DNA of 64,000 nucleotides from Bacteroidales bacterium (GTDB lineage: Bacteria; Bacteroidota; Bacteroidia; Bacteroidales; UBA932): positions 14,500-78,499 of the forward strand of contig SFNZ01000001.1 of NCBI GenBank assembly GCA_004552615.1, in the 5' to 3' direction. Each line of letters begins with the position of its first letter. The first letter of the stretch is position 1. Made by a program: the position numbers and the translations under genes. Positions 18,203 through 27,846 of the stretch are shown one piece after another. The notes below the pieces were generated by a model that was not told where the DNA came from, did no database searches, and saw only the letters and a program-made list of their open reading frames with translations.

Positions 18203-20821
18203 TCAGCGTGTGCCGAGCTCTGTCATCATGGCCAGGGCATCCTTGAGGCCTTCGGCTTTCTTTCCGCCGGCCGTTGCGAGTCCCGGTTGTCCGCCACCGC
18301 CTCCGAGTATGCATTTCGCGGCTTCGCGGATGTCCTTTCCGGCATTCTTTCCCTTGGCCACGAGGTCAGGGGAATACATCAGCACGAGATTCGGCCTGCC
18401 CTCATATTCGAATGCTGCCGCGAACATGAAATTCTCCATTTTCTTCTGGAGAATGGCGGCGGCGTTCTTGATGATGTTCGGGTCGGCCGGGCTGGAGAAT
18501 TCCACAACTTTCACGCCGTTTACCTCCTTTGCCTCTTTTCCGAGCTTTTCGGCCATCTGGGCCGTCTTCTCGTGCAGGAAGTCCTCGATTTCCTTCTTGT
18601 AGCCGGTGTTTTCGTCTATGAGTTTCTTGATGGCCTCGCTGAGGTTAGGGGTATTGTTGAAGAAGGCCTTGGCATTTCTCACGGACTCCCTCATGATACG
18701 GTAATGCGTCCATGCGGCATCTCCCGTGAGCGCCTCGATACGCCTTACGCCGGCCGCCACGGCCCCTTCGGAAACTATTGTGAACATTCCGATCTGACCG
18801 GTAGCCTGGGCGTGTGTACCTCCGCAGAGCTCCACGGAATCCCCGAATTTCACCACCCTGACGGTGTCCCCGTATTTCTCGCCGAACAATGCGATTGCTC
18901 CCATTGCATTGGCTTCCTCCATGGTTGCATCCCTCTTCTCCTCGAGCGGAGAATTCGCCCTGATGAGCTCATTGACAATTCTTTCCGTCTTCTCGAGCTC
19001 CTCGTCCGTCATCTTGGAGAAATGAGAGAAGTCGAAGCGGAAATAATCCGGGCCGACGAATGAACCCTTCTGCTCTACATGTGTTCCGAGCACCTCCCTG
19101 AGGGCGTGGTCGAGAAGATGGGTTGCAGTATGGTTTGCCGTGATTTTCAGGCGCCTCTCCTTGTCCACGTGAAGCGAGAATGCCTCTGTGCAGTCAGACG
19201 GAATCCTCTCTGCAATATGAATTGTGAGGTCGTTCTCCTTGACGGTGTTGAGGATGTTGATCCTCTCTCCGCTCTCGGACTCGATATATCCGGTGTCACC
19301 TACCTGTCCGCCCATTTCGGCATAGAACGGGGTGCGGTCGAACACGAGCTGGTACATCACCTTGTTCTTCTGCTTCACGGTACGCTGCTTCACGAGGCTT
19401 ACGCCTTCAATGTCCGTCCAGTCGTATCCGAGGAACTCGACCGCTTCGCCGTTGTGGTACTGGATCCAGTCCCCGAATTCGTTGGATGTGGCCTGGCGTG
19501 CCCTCTCCTTCTGCTTGAGGAGCTCGGCATTGAACTCGTCGAGGTCCACCTTGTAGCCGTTTTCGGATGCGATGAGTTCGGTAAGGTCAATCGGGAATCC
19601 GTAGGTATCGTAGAGGATGAATGCGTCCTTGCCGCTGATGAGTTTTGTGCCGGCTGCCTTCTCGAGATAGTCGTCCATGAGCCTGATGCCCCTGTCGAGG
19701 GTGCGGAGGAATGCGAATTCCTCTTCCCTTATGACGCTCTCGATCAGCTTCTGCTGGCTCCTGAGCTCAGGATATGCCCCTCCCATGTCTTCCACGAGCT
19801 GTGGCACGAGCCTGCAGAGGAACGGTTCGTTGAACCCGAGGAATGTGTAGCCGTACCTGACAGCCCTCCTGAGGATTCTCCTGATGACGTAACCTGCCTT
19901 CACGTTGGAAGGAAGCTGTCCGTCGGCAATGGAGAAGCTGATGGCCCTGATATGGTCTGCGATTACGCGCATTGCAACTCCGGTCTTGTCCGACTCTCCG
20001 TATGAATGTCCGGAAAGTTCCTCGATCCTGCGGATCATTCCGGTGAATACGTCCGTGTCGTAGTTGCTCTTCTTGCCCTGGAGTACCATGCAGAGACGCT
20101 CGAATCCCATTCCTGTGTCAATGTTGTGGGCAGGGAGAAGCTCGAGTTCCCCGTTTGCCTTCCTGTTGTACTGCATGAACACGAGGTTCCATATCTCGAT
20201 GACGAGCGGATTGCTCTTGTTCACGAGCTCGCGTCCCGGTACGGCGGCAATCTCTTCGTCGCTCCTGAGGTCGATGTGGATCTCGCTGCAAGGTCCGCAC
20301 GGGCCGGTGTCTCCCATTTCCCAGAAATTGTCGTGCTTGTTTCCGAGAAGCACATGGTCCTCAGGAAGATATTTAAGCCAGGTCTGCCTTGCCTCCTCGT
20401 CCATTTCGGTGCCGTCTTCTGCACTGCCTTCGAATACGGTGGCATACAGTTTCGTCTTGTCTATCCCGTACACCTCGGTGAGGAGCTCCCACGCCCAGCT
20501 GATGGCTTCGGTCTTGAAATAGTCCCCGAAGCTCCAGTTGCCGAGCATCTCGAACATGGTATGATGGTATGAATCATGGCCCACTTCCTCCAAGTCATTG
20601 TGCTTTCCGCTGACTCTCAGGCATTTCTGCGAGTCTGTAGCGCGGCTTGACTTGGGAGCGGCATTGCCGAGGAAAATATCCTTGAACTGGTTCATTCCGG
20701 CGTTGGTGAACATGAGCGTCGGGTCGTTTTTCACGACCATAGGTGCAGATGGCACTACGGTGTGCCCCTTGGATGCGAAGAAATCCAGGAATTTCTGTCT
20801 TATTTCGTTAGATGTAATCAT
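18203..20821 (-). CDS. alaS: alanyl-tRNA synthetase
   Basis: AlaRS charges tRNA-Ala and edits mischarged Ser or Gly. The 872-residue protein starts with the characteristic [19 protein letters not shown]. Class II motifs follow ([11 protein letters not shown], then the [10 protein letters not shown] region). The editing domain carries the zinc-binding [12 protein letters not shown], with the later [10 protein letters not shown] giving the paired Cys/His. The C-terminus has the Gly-rich DHHA1-type ending [15 protein letters not shown]. Length matches the family. The gene has its own predicted promoter at 20906-20913 and a leader of about 80 bases; the leader shows no convincing T-box, which Bacteroidota generally lack. 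Confidence 0.97.
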   Translation of the reverse strand: MITSNEIRQKFLDFFASKGHTVVPSAPMVVKNDPTLMFTNAGMNQFKDIFLGNAAPKSSRATDSQKCLRVSGKHNDLEEVGHDSYHHTMFEMLGNWSFGDYFKTEAISWAWELLTEVYGIDKTKLYATVFEGSAEDGTEMDEEARQTWLKYLPEDHVLLGNKHDNFWEMGDTGPCGPCSEIHIDLRSDEEIAAVPGRELVNKSNPLVIEIWNLVFMQYNRKANGELELLPAHNIDTGMGFERLCMVLQGKKSNYDTDVFTGMIRRIEELSGHSYGESDKTGVAMRVIADHIRAISFSIADGQLPSNVKAGYVIRRILRRAVRYGYTFLGFNEPFLCRLVPQLVEDMGGAYPELRSQQKLIESVIREEEFAFLRTLDRGIRLMDDYLEKAAGTKLISGKDAFILYDTYGFPIDLTELIASENGYKVDLDEFNAELLKQKERARQATSNEFGDWIQYHNGEAVEFLGYDWTDIEGVSLVKQRTVKQKNKVMYQLVFDRTPFYAEMGGQVGDTGYIESESGERINILNTVKENDLTIHIAERIPSDCTEAFSLHVDKERRLKITANHTATHLLDHALREVLGTHVEQKGSFVGPDYFRFDFSHFSKMTDEELEKTERIVNELIRANSPLEEKRDATMEEANAMGAIALFGEKYGDTVRVVKFGDSVELCGGTHAQATGQIGMFTIVSEGAVAAGVRRIEALTGDAAWTHYRIMRESVRNAKAFFNNTPNLSEAIKKLIDENTGYKKEIEDFLHEKTAQMAEKLGKEAKEVNGVKVVEFSSPADPNIIKNAAAILQKKMENFMFAAAFEYEGRPNLVLMYSPDLVAKGKNAGKDIREAAKCILGGGGGQPGLATAGGKKAEGLKDALAMMTELGTR

Positions 20822-20905
20822 ATAAATCCGTCAAAAAATAAATATATGTCACTTTTCAGGCACGGTTTTCGTACCGCAGGCACCGCCCGGTACCCGAACA
20901 AATGG

Positions 20906-20913
20906 CAAAATTA
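20906..20913 (-). promoter_or_regulatory. predicted -7 box for alaS
   Basis: On the minus strand this reads TAATTTTG, an exact TAnnTTTG. Predicted transcription starts near 20899, leaving a leader of about 78 bases. It is divergent from, and only 22 bases away from, the plus-strand box at 20936. Confidence 0.55.
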
Positions 20914-20935
20914 TAACTTTTTTCTCAAAAAAGAT

Positions 20936-20943
20936 TATATTTG
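20936..20943 (+). promoter_or_regulatory. predicted -7 box for the M23 peptidase genes
   Basis: TATATTTG is an exact -7 match, and the ATG at 20950 begins only six bases later. The predicted transcription start would fall at or next to the start codon, which suggests a leaderless mRNA. Confidence 0.55.
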
Positions 20944-20949
20944 CAAAAT

Positions 20950-21957
20950 ATGTCTGAATTTAAAAGGTATAAACTCAATCCGGAGACCCTTCTTTACGAA
21001 ATCGAGAAGGTATCCGCCAAGTCCCGTGCGGTGAAAATCGTGATGCTTGTTGCTGCAAGCATCGCGTTGTCGTCAGTATATTTCTGGCTCGCGACCGACG
21101 TGTTCGGACTGGAGCTCCCGAAGACGGTGCTCCTGAAGAAGACCAATGCCAGGTGGATTTCACGGATGGAGCTGATGAACAGGCAGATGGACATCTATGA
21201 CGCATCTCTCGAGGGACTCGGCATCAGGGATGATGAAATATACAGGAACATTTTCGGTATGAACGTCATACCGGACGAGGTGCGCAATGCCGGTTTCGGC
21301 GGAGTGAACCGGTACGAGTTTCTCGACGTCCTTCCTGAGAATTCGATATTGAGGAGCACCACGGTCCGCCTCGACGTGCTCACCAAGAAGACTTATGTGC
21401 AGAGCCGTTCCTATGACGAGATCGAGGCCATGTCCAAGAAGGCTGGCGACATGGCGTCCTGCATTCCGGCCGTGCCTCCGATTGCCCCGGACAAGTCCAA
21501 ATACAGGCTGTCCAGCCCGTACGGCTACAGGTCCGATCCTATCACTGGAGTATCCAAGATGCATACAGGCTTCGATTTCGCTTGCAAGCCCGGCAATCCG
21601 GTCTATGCCACGGGTGACGGTACGGTGGAGTCTGTCAGCTTCGAGTTTTTCGGGTATGGCAATTCTGTACTCATTGACCACGGATTCGGATACAAGACCC
21701 GTTACGCCCACCTGAAGATGGTATATGTGTCAGAGGGAATGAAGCTCAAGCGCGGGGAGTGCATCGGGGAGACCGGCAATTCCGGAAGGTCCACTGGACC
21801 TCATCTCCATTATGAAGTCATGTACAGGGGACGTTATGTCAATCCATACAATTATTTCGATATGACAATGCCGCTTGACGAGTATTCGTCGATGGTGAGC
21901 AAGGTCGCCGATGAATCGGAAAACGTAATTTCCGGAAGGTTCCGTCCTTACAGGTAA
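20950..21957 (+). CDS. M23 family metallopeptidase (first copy)
   Basis: This is a LytM/M23 zinc endopeptidase, expected to cut peptidoglycan cross-bridges in the periplasm or to act as a divisome activator if inactive. In 335 residues it has a short cytoplasmic start (MSEFKRYKLNPETLLYE), one membrane anchor at about residues 28-50, a helical linker, and a catalytic domain from about residue 180. The zinc ligands are visible as HTGFD (H and D) and HLHYE, so it should be active. I chose the ATG at 20950; a TTG three codons upstream is in frame but overlaps the promoter box. A paralogue follows after 25 bases. Confidence 0.88.
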   Translation: MSEFKRYKLNPETLLYEIEKVSAKSRAVKIVMLVAASIALSSVYFWLATDVFGLELPKTVLLKKTNARWISRMELMNRQMDIYDASLEGLGIRDDEIYRNIFGMNVIPDEVRNAGFGGVNRYEFLDVLPENSILRSTTVRLDVLTKKTYVQSRSYDEIEAMSKKAGDMASCIPAVPPIAPDKSKYRLSSPYGYRSDPITGVSKMHTGFDFACKPGNPVYATGDGTVESVSFEFFGYGNSVLIDHGFGYKTRYAHLKMVYVSEGMKLKRGECIGETGNSGRSTGPHLHYEVMYRGRYVNPYNYFDMTMPLDEYSSMVSKVADESENVISGRFRPYR

Positions 21958-21982
21958 CAGTCAGGCAATCAGGAGGTTCCCG

Positions 21983-22924
21983 ATGAAGACCCGTTATGAA
22001 TTCGACAAGGATTTCAATTTCAGGAAGGTGACTCATTCCGTATGGGGAATGGTCCGGACCACCCTGAAATGGCTCGTGGCCACGGTTTCCCTCGCGGCTT
22101 TCTATTACATTGTATTTTCATTTTTCCTGAACACTGAGGAGGAGAGGCGTCTCAAGCGCGAGAACCGCATGTATGAGAAACTTTATCCGCAGATGAAGGA
22201 GAAGGAGCAGCTGATATCGGATGTCATCAAGGATCTCAGGCTCCGGGATGACGCCATATACGAGAGGCTTTTCCATGCGCAGGCCCCGCAGATGGATCCG
22301 ATGGGCTCCATGTCATTCGTCTTCGCGGGCGATTCGATACCGGACAAGGATATGGTCGAGTACACCAGCGGAAAGGCTGCGCTCCTCGCCCGTGCTGCGG
22401 AATCTGTCGATTCGGGTTTCCTGAAGATTTTCTCATGCGCCGCCAAATGCCCGATGCCTCCAGTGACCGTCCCGCTCCCGGAACTGAAATTCGCCCAGGT
22501 GGGGGCTTCCGTGGGCCAGAAGCTCAATCCATTCTACAAGGTGATGTCCCAGCATAACGGGGTGGATCTCATTGTAGGACAGGGTACTCCGGTTCTGGCA
22601 GCAGGAGATGGGGTCGTGACGGACGTGAGCAAGTCCGGGAAAGGACTCGGCAATGTGGTGGAGATAACCCATGACGGGGGATACGTGACCCGTTACGCGC
22701 ATCTGCAGGACATCGTCGTCCGCAAGGGGGAGAGGGTGAAGACAGGAAAAAAGATAGCATGCGTCGGGATTTCGGGAAATTCATTCGCCCCGCATCTCCA
22801 TTATGAGATATACAGGGACGGGGAATTGATGGATCCTGTGAATTTCTTTTTCGCCTCATTTACCCCGGAGGAGTATACCAAGGCTGCATACATGTCAGCA
22901 ACTACTGGACAGTCAATGGATTAA
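21983..22924 (+). CDS. M23 family metallopeptidase (second copy)
   Basis: This 313-residue paralogue of the preceding gene has the same layout: a charged cytoplasmic start, one membrane helix (about residues 30-50, VATVSLAAFYYIVFSFF), a coiled-coil-like linker beginning EEERRLKRENRMYEK, and a C-terminal M23 domain. The ligand motifs are HNGVD and HLHYE, so zinc binding should be intact. Paired membrane-anchored LytM proteins are common in Bacteroidota next to a MerR-like gene, as here. The gap to the first copy is 25 bases and to the MerR gene 13 bases, indicating one operon. Confidence 0.88.
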   Translation: MKTRYEFDKDFNFRKVTHSVWGMVRTTLKWLVATVSLAAFYYIVFSFFLNTEEERRLKRENRMYEKLYPQMKEKEQLISDVIKDLRLRDDAIYERLFHAQAPQMDPMGSMSFVFAGDSIPDKDMVEYTSGKAALLARAAESVDSGFLKIFSCAAKCPMPPVTVPLPELKFAQVGASVGQKLNPFYKVMSQHNGVDLIVGQGTPVLAAGDGVVTDVSKSGKGLGNVVEITHDGGYVTRYAHLQDIVVRKGERVKTGKKIACVGISGNSFAPHLHYEIYRDGELMDPVNFFFASFTPEEYTKAAYMSATTGQSMD

Positions 22925-22937
22925 TAAACACAATAGC

Positions 22938-23255
22938 ATGGAACGTCTGTATTATTCTATCGGTGAAGTAGCCCAGATGCTCGGGGAGAATGTATCCTTG
23001 GTGCGCTTCTGGTCGGATTATTTCTCGAAATATATCAAGCCCCGCAGGAATGGAAAGGGCAACAGGATGTTCACTCCGGATGACGTGGAGGTGCTTAAGC
23101 AGGTGCATCTTCTCGTGAAGTCGAACGGGATGACTCTCCAGGGGGCTGCATCAAGATTGGCTTCCGACAGGAAGAGAGTGGAGGACAGGGTGAAAGCCAT
23201 CGACTGCCTCAAGGAAATCCGCAGCCAGCTGAAGGAAATCAGGGATTCATTATAA
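22938..23255 (+). CDS. MerR-family transcriptional regulator
   Basis: This short protein (105 residues) has a MerR-type winged helix at the N-terminus (YYSIGEVAQMLGENVSLVRFW, then NRMFTPDDVEVLKQVHLLV). A brief coiled coil follows, but there is no ligand-binding domain and no cysteine pair for metal sensing. This size is typical of the single-domain MerR proteins conserved next to M23 peptidases in Bacteroidota. Its target is unknown; autoregulation of the envelope operon is possible. It starts 13 bases after the second peptidase and ends 21 bases before the Nif3-like gene. Confidence 0.85.
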   Translation: MERLYYSIGEVAQMLGENVSLVRFWSDYFSKYIKPRRNGKGNRMFTPDDVEVLKQVHLLVKSNGMTLQGAASRLASDRKRVEDRVKAIDCLKEIRSQLKEIRDSL

Positions 23256-23276
23256 GAGAAATTCAATAGAAAAGTC

Positions 23277-24056
23277 ATGATAGTCAAGGATATAACAGAT
23301 GTCATAGAGGCTTTTGCCCCGCTTGGCATACAGGAGGGATGGGACAACAGCGGTCTCATCATTGGTTCTCCGGAAGACGAGGTGCATAAAGTAATGCTCG
23401 GATTCGACTGCACCCCGGAACTGATTGACGAGGCAGCGGAGTGGGGAGCCGACATGGTGGTCACGCATCACCCCCTGATATTCCATGCAATGAAGCGGAT
23501 AAACGGTGAGACACAGACGGGACGTGCCGTGATGAAGGCCGTGCGCTCCGGTATTGCCGTATATGCGGCCCACACGACTGCGGACAAGGTGATTGCTGGT
23601 GTCAGCGGAGCCATGGCATCGAGGCTCGGACTGGTCAATGTGAGGATACTTGACGAGGACGGGGAAGGCACGGGCCTTGGTACAGTGGGAGATTTCCCGT
23701 CACCTGTGAGCCCGGAGGAAGCCGTCAGGATAGTGAAGGAGAAATTTTCCCTGAAAGTGGTCCGCTGCTCGAAGTTCCCGGATGTTCCGGTGAGCAGGGT
23801 GGCGATGTGCGGTGGCAGCGGTGCATCATTGATTCCGGCTGCGGTGAAATCCGGGGCGCAGCTTTTTCTGTCCGGGGATATAGCATATCATAATTTCTTC
23901 ACGGACAATGACTTCATGATTATGGACATAGGCCATTTCGAGAGTGAAGTGGACATAGTTCAAATATTATTTTCTTTGATACGGAAAAATTTTCCTAACT
24001 TTGCAGTTCGCATCAGTCCGGCACTGATGGAAAGCAATCCGGTGCATTACCTGTAG
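23277..24056 (+). CDS. Nif3-like dinuclear metal centre protein
   Basis: The 259-residue protein belongs to the Nif3/YbgI family of hexameric rings with a two-metal centre, annotated in places as GTP cyclohydrolase I type 2 without strong proof. Visible family blocks are QEGWDNSGLIIG, VTHHPLIFH (two ligand histidines), YAAHTTADKV (canonical members read HTNLD) and the final GHFESE motif supplying His and Glu. It has the short form of the family, without the 100-residue insertion many relatives carry. It is in the M23-MerR operon, and its 3' end contains a promoter for the following gene. Confidence 0.9.
   Translation: MIVKDITDVIEAFAPLGIQEGWDNSGLIIGSPEDEVHKVMLGFDCTPELIDEAAEWGADMVVTHHPLIFHAMKRINGETQTGRAVMKAVRSGIAVYAAHTTADKVIAGVSGAMASRLGLVNVRILDEDGEGTGLGTVGDFPSPVSPEEAVRIVKEKFSLKVVRCSKFPDVPVSRVAMCGGSGASLIPAAVKSGAQLFLSGDIAYHNFFTDNDFMIMDIGHFESEVDIVQILFSLIRKNFPNFAVRISPALMESNPVHYL
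23975..24003 (+). promoter_or_regulatory. promoter inside the end of the Nif3-like gene
   Basis: TTTG (23975-23978), 17 bases, then TAACTTTG (23996-24003) form a -33/-7 pair within coding sequence. They point at the zinc-ribbon protein gene at 24094, with a predicted leader of about 85 bases. Spacing is slightly shorter than ideal. Confidence 0.5.
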
Positions 24057-24093
24057 CCCGGACGCCTGGGACAGAAATATAATTATATTAGAT

Positions 24094-24915
24094 ATGGCCA
24101 AAAAAATAAAGAAAGTCGAGACTCCGATTGACCAGAGGGAGACTTTCGTATCAATCCAGAAGAATTTCGCTGATTCGGAACTGAGCGTCGAGGAGAAGCT
24201 CAGGACTCTCTATGCGCTTCAGAAAGCGGATTCAGCTATTGACAAAATCCTTCAGCTCCGGGGGGAACTCCCTGTCGAGGTGGAGAATCTTGAGAGCGAG
24301 GTGGCAGGAATGAAGGCCTCCGCAGCTCAGATTACCTCCGAGATAGAGGCGTTCAATGCTTCCATCGCTACCTTCAAGCACGAGATAATCGAGTGTGACG
24401 CGGCCATCGACAAGTACAAGGCCCAGATGGACAGCATCACCAACAGCCGTGAGTATGATTCTCTCTCCAAAGAGGTTGAGAACCAGGAACTTCTGAAGAA
24501 AATTGCGCAGAAGAACGTGGTGGATACCAAGGAGGCGATTGCATCGAAGAAAGTCGAACTTGCAGACCTCAAGGAGGACATTTCCGTAAGGAATGAGGAC
24601 CTCAAGGCCAAGAAAGAAGAACTTTCCACGATTGTGGAGTCCACCGCCAAGGAGGAGAAAGCTCTTCTTGCTGCCAGGGAGTCCTGCGCCGCGAAGATTG
24701 ATGCACGTACGATGAGTGCATACGAGCGCATCCGCAAGAGCGAGAGGAATCACCTCGCCGTGGTCAGCGTGTTCAACAACGACTCCTGCGGAGGATGTTT
24801 CAATACCATTATCCCCCAGAGACTTATCGATATCGCTTCCAATAAGAAGCTCGTCATCTGCGAGCATTGCGGGCGTATCATTGTGAGCAACACCATCGAA
24901 TCCGAGGAGGCTTGA
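24094..24915 (+). CDS. coiled-coil protein with C4 zinc ribbon
   Basis: In this 273-residue cytoplasmic protein, residues 25-195 are a long coiled coil rich in Lys, Glu and Ala. The C-terminus holds a four-cysteine zinc ribbon: CGGC (in SCGGCFNTI) and CEHC separated by about 20 residues. This is the widely conserved zf-RING_7 / C4-type zinc ribbon family, proposed to bind nucleic acid but without a settled role. Its place directly before dnaB (14-base gap) fits a link to replication or RNA handling. It has its own predicted promoter within the preceding gene. Confidence 0.88.
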   Translation: MAKKIKKVETPIDQRETFVSIQKNFADSELSVEEKLRTLYALQKADSAIDKILQLRGELPVEVENLESEVAGMKASAAQITSEIEAFNASIATFKHEIIECDAAIDKYKAQMDSITNSREYDSLSKEVENQELLKKIAQKNVVDTKEAIASKKVELADLKEDISVRNEDLKAKKEELSTIVESTAKEEKALLAARESCAAKIDARTMSAYERIRKSERNHLAVVSVFNNDSCGGCFNTIIPQRLIDIASNKKLVICEHCGRIIVSNTIESEEA

Positions 24916-24928
24916 ATCCTGAAAGGGT

Positions 24929-26428
24929 ATGCCGGAAGGAAAGAAAAACAGCAGGACCAAGGCCGCCAAGGACGTCAACCTTGAGACACTGGGACTTGAG
25001 ATGGGCAACAAGCCGCCTCAGGCCCTGGATTTCGAGGAGGCGGTGCTCGGTGCGCTTCTGATTGAACCTGGATGTGTGGACGAAGCCATGGAGGAGCTCA
25101 CTCCGAGCTGTTTCTATGACCCGAAGCACAGGATGATTTATGAGGCCATGACGGCTCTTGTGAACGAACACGTCGCCCTGGATCTCCTTTCGGTGTCCCA
25201 GAAATTGCAGGAGCAGAAGAATCTGGACGCGGTCGGAGGCACTCTGGCTCTCGCTGCCATGTCCCAGAAAATCGGAGCGGCGGCGCATGTCGAGTATTAT
25301 ATCAAGATATTGAAGCAGAAGTGTATACAGAGGGATCTGATCACTGCTGCATACGATATCCTCAAAGGGGCGTACGATGACTCGGAGAGTGTCGATGACC
25401 TGATCGACATGTCTCAGTCCAAGGTCTTCGCGGCCATCCAGAACAATGTCAGGAAGGACGTACAGGACGTGGGATCTGTGCTCAAGACAGCCATGAATGA
25501 GCTGGAGGAGCTGCAGGAACAGTCCGGAATCAGCGGAGTCCCGTCCGGCTATATGTCTCTTGACAGATATACCCTCGGCTGGCAGAAGTCCAACCTCATC
25601 ATCCTCGGGGCACGTCCTTCGGTCGGAAAGACGGCGTTCGCTCTGAATGTCCTGCGCAATGCGGCTGTGGACAACAATATGCCTGTGGCCATATTCTCTC
25701 TCGAGATGTCGGCTCTGGAGCTCGTCAAGCGTCTGATGACCAGCGAGTCAGGACTCGATGCGGACAAGATCAAGGGAGGAGTCAAGCTCGCCAAGCAGGA
25801 CTGGGCACAGCTGGACTACAGTCTCAAGGCATTGGCCAAGGCTCCTATTTATATCGATGATACTCCCGGTATCTCCATAATGGAATTCCGCACGAAGGCG
25901 AAGCGTCTCGTCAAGTCCAAGGGAGTACGTTTCATAGTGGTCGATTACCTGCAGCTCATGCAGGGACCTCCTGAGCTGCGCGGAATGCGTGAGCAGGAGG
26001 TGGCGGCCATATCCAGGATGCTCAAGGGCACTGCCAAGGAACTGGAAATCCCTATCATGGCACTTTCCCAGCTCTCCCGAAACTCCGTCCAGAGGGGCAA
26101 CAGCAACAACCGCCCTATGCTCAGCGACTTGCGTGAGTCGGGATCCATCGAGCAGGATGCGGACATCGTGTTGTTCGTGCACAGGCCTGATGCCATCGGC
26201 CTGGGGGACACGGTGGAGGACAAGGAATATACAGAAATCATAATAGCAAAGAACCGTAACGGTCAGATTGACACCATTCCGATGAAGTTCAAGGGCTCGC
26301 AGCTGAAGTTCGTGGACCAGAGCGACAGCCTGGTCAATACCTTCGAGTCCAGGATGAACAGCGACTACCAGTCCATGCCGGACGACTTCGGTTCATCGGG
26401 TGGCGAGTTCGACGGCAGCGGCTTTTGA
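24929..26428 (+). CDS. dnaB: replicative DNA helicase
   Basis: DnaB unwinds DNA at the replication fork as a hexamer. The 499-residue protein has the N-terminal DnaG-interacting domain (ALDFEEAVLGALLI) and the RecA-like motor: Walker A GARPSVGKT, FSLEMS, Walker B FIVVDYLQLM, ALSQLSR, and the arginine-finger region ending DIVLFVHRP. There is no intein. The first 30 residues are basic and unstructured. The start lies 14 bases after the zinc-ribbon gene; the stop overlaps the upstream part of the rseC frame. Confidence 0.97.
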   Translation: MPEGKKNSRTKAAKDVNLETLGLEMGNKPPQALDFEEAVLGALLIEPGCVDEAMEELTPSCFYDPKHRMIYEAMTALVNEHVALDLLSVSQKLQEQKNLDAVGGTLALAAMSQKIGAAAHVEYYIKILKQKCIQRDLITAAYDILKGAYDDSESVDDLIDMSQSKVFAAIQNNVRKDVQDVGSVLKTAMNELEELQEQSGISGVPSGYMSLDRYTLGWQKSNLIILGARPSVGKTAFALNVLRNAAVDNNMPVAIFSLEMSALELVKRLMTSESGLDADKIKGGVKLAKQDWAQLDYSLKALAKAPIYIDDTPGISIMEFRTKAKRLVKSKGVRFIVVDYLQLMQGPPELRGMREQEVAAISRMLKGTAKELEIPIMALSQLSRNSVQRGNSNNRPMLSDLRESGSIEQDADIVLFVHRPDAIGLGDTVEDKEYTEIIIAKNRNGQIDTIPMKFKGSQLKFVDQSDSLVNTFESRMNSDYQSMPDDFGSSGGEFDGSGF

Positions 26429-26439
26429 ACGCGGACAAT

Positions 26440-26868
26440 ATGGCGGCAGGAAAGGAAATATCGCACAAAGGAAAGGTCCTGGAAGTGAAGGGGAACGTGG
26501 TGTCTGTCGAGATAATCTCGCAGTCGGCCTGTTCCGCCTGTCATGCGTCGGGACTGTGCAGCATGTCCGAAGCCGTATCCAAGGTGGTGGAGGTGCCGGT
26601 AGCCGATCCTGCATCATTTGCACCGGGGGAGACCGTGGACGTATTGCTGGCTCCTTCGATGGGACTCAAGGCAGTGCTGGCCGCATACGTCGCCCCGCTG
26701 CTGGTACTTGTAGCCCTGTGCATCGGCCTGTCCTATACCGGGATAGGCGAACTTTACACAGGCCTTTCGGGTCTTGCCGGCGTAGCATTGTATTATTTAT
26801 GCCTGTATCTGTCCAAAGGACGGATAGCGGGAGAATATGCATTTACAGTCAGAAAGGAAAACAATTAA
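26440..26868 (+). CDS. rseC: RseC/SoxR-reducing-system family protein
   Basis: The 142-residue protein has an N-terminal small domain with the cysteine pattern SACSACHASGLC, expected to hold an iron-sulfur or redox centre. Two membrane helices follow at about residues 75-125 (AVLAAYVAPLLVLVALCIGL and GLAGVALYYLCLYL). RseC proteins accompany Rnf complexes and are thought to help their assembly or redox maturation. I chose the ATG at 26440; a TTG at 26425 overlapping the dnaB stop is in frame. rnfB starts nine bases after its stop. Confidence 0.85.
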   Translation: MAAGKEISHKGKVLEVKGNVVSVEIISQSACSACHASGLCSMSEAVSKVVEVPVADPASFAPGETVDVLLAPSMGLKAVLAAYVAPLLVLVALCIGLSYTGIGELYTGLSGLAGVALYYLCLYLSKGRIAGEYAFTVRKENN

Positions 26869-26877
26869 ATATCAACA

Positions 26878-27834
26878 ATGATGACTTCAACAATTATCTG
26901 GACTATCGTGATCATCGCCGTTCTCGGACTGGTGCTGGCGGTCGTCCTCTACCTTGTGGCTGAAAAGTTCAAGGTCCAGGAGGATCCCAGAATCGATGAA
27001 GTGGAGAAGGCGATGCCTGGCGCGAACTGCGGCGGATGCGGTTTTGCAGGCTGCCGTGCCTTTGCTGAAGCGGCCGTGAAGGCTCCGAATCTGGACAACA
27101 ACTATTGTCCCGTGGGAGGCAATGCCGTGATGCAGAAGGTCGCATCCATCCTCGGCTACGAGATGGTGGAGAAAGCGCCTATGGTGGCAGTTGTCCGCTG
27201 CAACGGTACCTGTGCCAACAGGCCGAAAATCAATGAGTATGGCGGGATGAAATCCTGCAAGGTGAAAGCCGCTCTCTATGCCGGTGACACTGCGTGCGCA
27301 TTCGGATGTCTCGGATGCGGGGACTGCGTGTCAGCCTGCCAGTTCGGGGCTCTTTCAATGGATGAGGAGACCGGACTTCCTGTAGTGGACGAAAGCAAGT
27401 GCGTTGCCTGCGGAGCATGCGTGAAGGCCTGCCCTAAGGGTATCATCGAGCTGCGCAACAAGGGACCTCGCGGAATGCGTGTCTATGTCTCCTGCGTGAA
27501 CAAGGACAAGGGCCCGGTAGCCAGGAAAGCTTGCAAGGCTGCCTGCATCGGATGCGGAATCTGTGCGAAGAACTGTCCTCACGATGCCATCACCGTGGAA
27601 GGAAATGTTGCATATATTGATTTCGCGAAGTGCAAACTCTGCCGCAAATGTGTGGCTGCATGTCCTACCGGAGCCATCCATGACGTGAATTTCCCTAAGC
27701 CTGTGGACAGGACCCCTAAACCGGCCGCCAAGCCTGCTGCCACGGCTGCTGCTCCGGCCCCTGTACCAGTACAGCCAGAGACTGCTGCTCCCGCTCCTGC
27801 GAAGGCTGCTGCAGAACCGACAGTAAAAGAATAA
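26878..27834 (+). CDS. rnfB: Rnf complex subunit B, ferredoxin-type
   Basis: RnfB takes electrons from reduced ferredoxin into the ion-pumping Rnf complex. The 318-residue protein has one N-terminal membrane helix (about 6-28) and a four-cysteine cluster domain with CGGCGFAGC and a following NNYCPVG. Several [4Fe-4S] motifs follow (CLGCGDCVSAC, CVACGACVKAC, CIGCGICAKNC, CKLCRKCVAAC). The last 40 residues are an Ala/Pro-rich tail (PKPAAKPAAT and similar), probably a flexible linker. It is the first structural gene of the rnfBCDGEA order typical of Bacteroidota. Confidence 0.95.
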   Translation: MMTSTIIWTIVIIAVLGLVLAVVLYLVAEKFKVQEDPRIDEVEKAMPGANCGGCGFAGCRAFAEAAVKAPNLDNNYCPVGGNAVMQKVASILGYEMVEKAPMVAVVRCNGTCANRPKINEYGGMKSCKVKAALYAGDTACAFGCLGCGDCVSACQFGALSMDEETGLPVVDESKCVACGACVKACPKGIIELRNKGPRGMRVYVSCVNKDKGPVARKACKAACIGCGICAKNCPHDAITVEGNVAYIDFAKCKLCRKCVAACPTGAIHDVNFPKPVDRTPKPAAKPAATAAAPAPVPVQPETAAPAPAKAAAEPTVKE

Positions 27835-27846
27835 GGAGGAGGAAAT

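Noticed and set aside
20822..20940. A T-box or other riboswitch in the alaS leader
   Set aside because: There are short complementary stretches, but no specifier loop or T-box sequence, and this phylum generally lacks T-boxes.
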